NCBI GenBank assembly: GCA_003488145.1
Contig: DNMQ01000233.1
Coordinates: forward strand, 5,411-11,313
Length of the DNA stretch: 5,903 bases
Source: Pseudomonas sp.
Lineage (GTDB): Bacteria > Pseudomonadota > Gammaproteobacteria > Pseudomonadales > Pseudomonadaceae
Direction of reading: 5' to 3'
Part shown: one piece after another, positions 5,502 to 5,903 of the stretch
Layout of the letters: each line of letters starts with the position of its first letter
Position numbering within the stretch: the first letter of the stretch is position 1
Made by a program: the position numbers and the translations under genes
Notes under the pieces: generated by a model
The model's database searches: none
Told to the model about the DNA's origin: nothing
Seen by the model: only the letters and a program-made list of their open reading frames with translations

Positions 5502-5903
5502 CTGTTTGCTGAACACGTAGAACAGGTTCGGCTCGCTGACGACATACAGCGTGCCGTCCGGCCCCATCGCAATGCCTTCCGCCTGCGGCACATCCTGTTC
5601 CAGCCCATGCTTGCCGGCATCCAGCGCCAGGCTGCTGAGCGGCTGCCCGCTGCCATCCAGTTCGACCACCAGCCGCGACTCATCCGACAGCGCCAACAGA
5701 TGCCCGCTCCGCTCATCGAACTGCAGGCTGGACAGGTCGCGCACGAAAAGCCGCGCCTGGTGCTGGTTGATATGCACGGCAGGTGCTTCGGCGACATAGG
5801 GAAAGCCGGCGATCTCGTAGATTCTGACCGGGTTGCGCTCCTTGGCGACGAACAGCCGCTCGCCGACCTTATCGTAGGCCAGGCCCTCGAAGCCCTTGTT
5901 GCC
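5493..5903 (-). CDS. SdiA-regulated (YjiK-like) beta-propeller protein, C-terminal part (5' end outside window)
   Basis: The frame is open from the right edge to the TGA at 5495-5493, giving the last 136 residues. An internal GTG at 5777 is not the real start, because the upstream codons continue the family pattern. The fragment begins GNKGFEGLAYD and goes on with RLFVAKERNP, DLSSLQFDERSGHLLALSDE, a blade ending LVVELD, and QAEGIAMGPDGTLYVVSEPN before the terminal YVFSK. Repeats of the type G(F/L)xxD..LxVxxE are those of a beta-propeller, and the combination NKGFEGLAYD and AEGIAMGPDG is typical of the SdiA-regulated family. Full proteins are around 300 residues and often carry an N-terminal membrane anchor or signal peptide, not visible here. 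The function is unknown; the family name comes from quorum-sensing regulation of an enterobacterial member and says nothing about control in this organism. Confidence 0.85.
   Translation of the reverse strand, partial: GNKGFEGLAYDKVGERLFVAKERNPVRIYEIAGFPYVAEAPAVHINQHQARLFVRDLSSLQFDERSGHLLALSDESRLVVELDGSGQPLSSLALDAGKHGLEQDVPQAEGIAMGPDGTLYVVSEPNLFYVFSKQAR

Noticed and set aside
5493..5777. A complete 94-residue gene starting at the GTG at 5777
   Set aside because: The frame stays open to the window edge and the upstream residues (NKGFEGLAYD, RLFVAKERNP) belong to the same propeller family, so this is the end of a longer gene.
1..5903. Mobile elements, CRISPR arrays, tRNAs, REP-type repeats or a defence system
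   Set aside because: No direct-repeat arrays, transposase-like products, terminal inverted repeats, clover-leaf sequences or multi-copy palindromes were seen, and all strong coding frames are housekeeping or small conserved proteins.

Overview
The window looks like an ordinary stretch of a Pseudomonas-type gammaproteobacterial chromosome. It is GC-rich, the genes are tightly packed, and most translate cleanly into well-known housekeeping proteins. The products resemble those of Pseudomonas (rppH-ptsP pair, 159-residue RppH, 223-residue RpiA, 504-residue IlvA with two ACT-like domains). The species cannot be fixed from the sequence alone, but a non-aeruginosa Pseudomonas is a reasonable guess. 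I see no mobile element, CRISPR array, tRNA or rRNA, phage gene or anomalous base composition.

Layout. (1) 1-1349, minus strand: rppH followed after 24 nt by ptsP, whose 3' part leaves the window on the left. (2) 1350-1532: divergent intergenic region. (3) 1533-2186, plus strand: an HAD-IB phosphatase-like hydrolase. (4) 2187-2219: short convergent gap with two hairpins. (5) 2220-4183, minus strand: ilvA followed after 20 nt by a small four-helix membrane protein of the DUF2269 type. (6) 4184-4341: divergent region holding a perfect TATAAT for rpiA. (7) 4342-5013, plus: rpiA. (8) 5113-5457, plus: a two-repeat YegP/DUF1508 protein with its own leader, which carries a strong hairpin just before a near-perfect Shine-Dalgarno. 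(9) 5493-5903, minus: the C-terminal part of an SdiA-regulated (YjiK-like) beta-propeller protein that runs off the right edge.

How they work together: the genes are mostly independent housekeeping functions. RppH removes 5' pyrophosphate to start mRNA decay. PtsP is the first enzyme of the nitrogen-related phosphotransferase relay. IlvA makes 2-oxobutanoate for isoleucine. RpiA interconverts ribose-5-phosphate and ribulose-5-phosphate. Three genes lack a firm function: the HAD hydrolase, the DUF2269 protein and the SdiA-regulated protein. The YegP-like protein is only loosely characterised.

I did not find a convincing new biological system. The most distinctive non-coding signal is the yegP leader: a sigma-S-like -10 (5056-5065), then a 12-bp hairpin (5068-5095) that would lie at or next to the transcript 5' end, then the ribosome binding site 4 nt later. 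The pairing of ilvA with a DUF2269 membrane gene is the most interesting gene-context observation.
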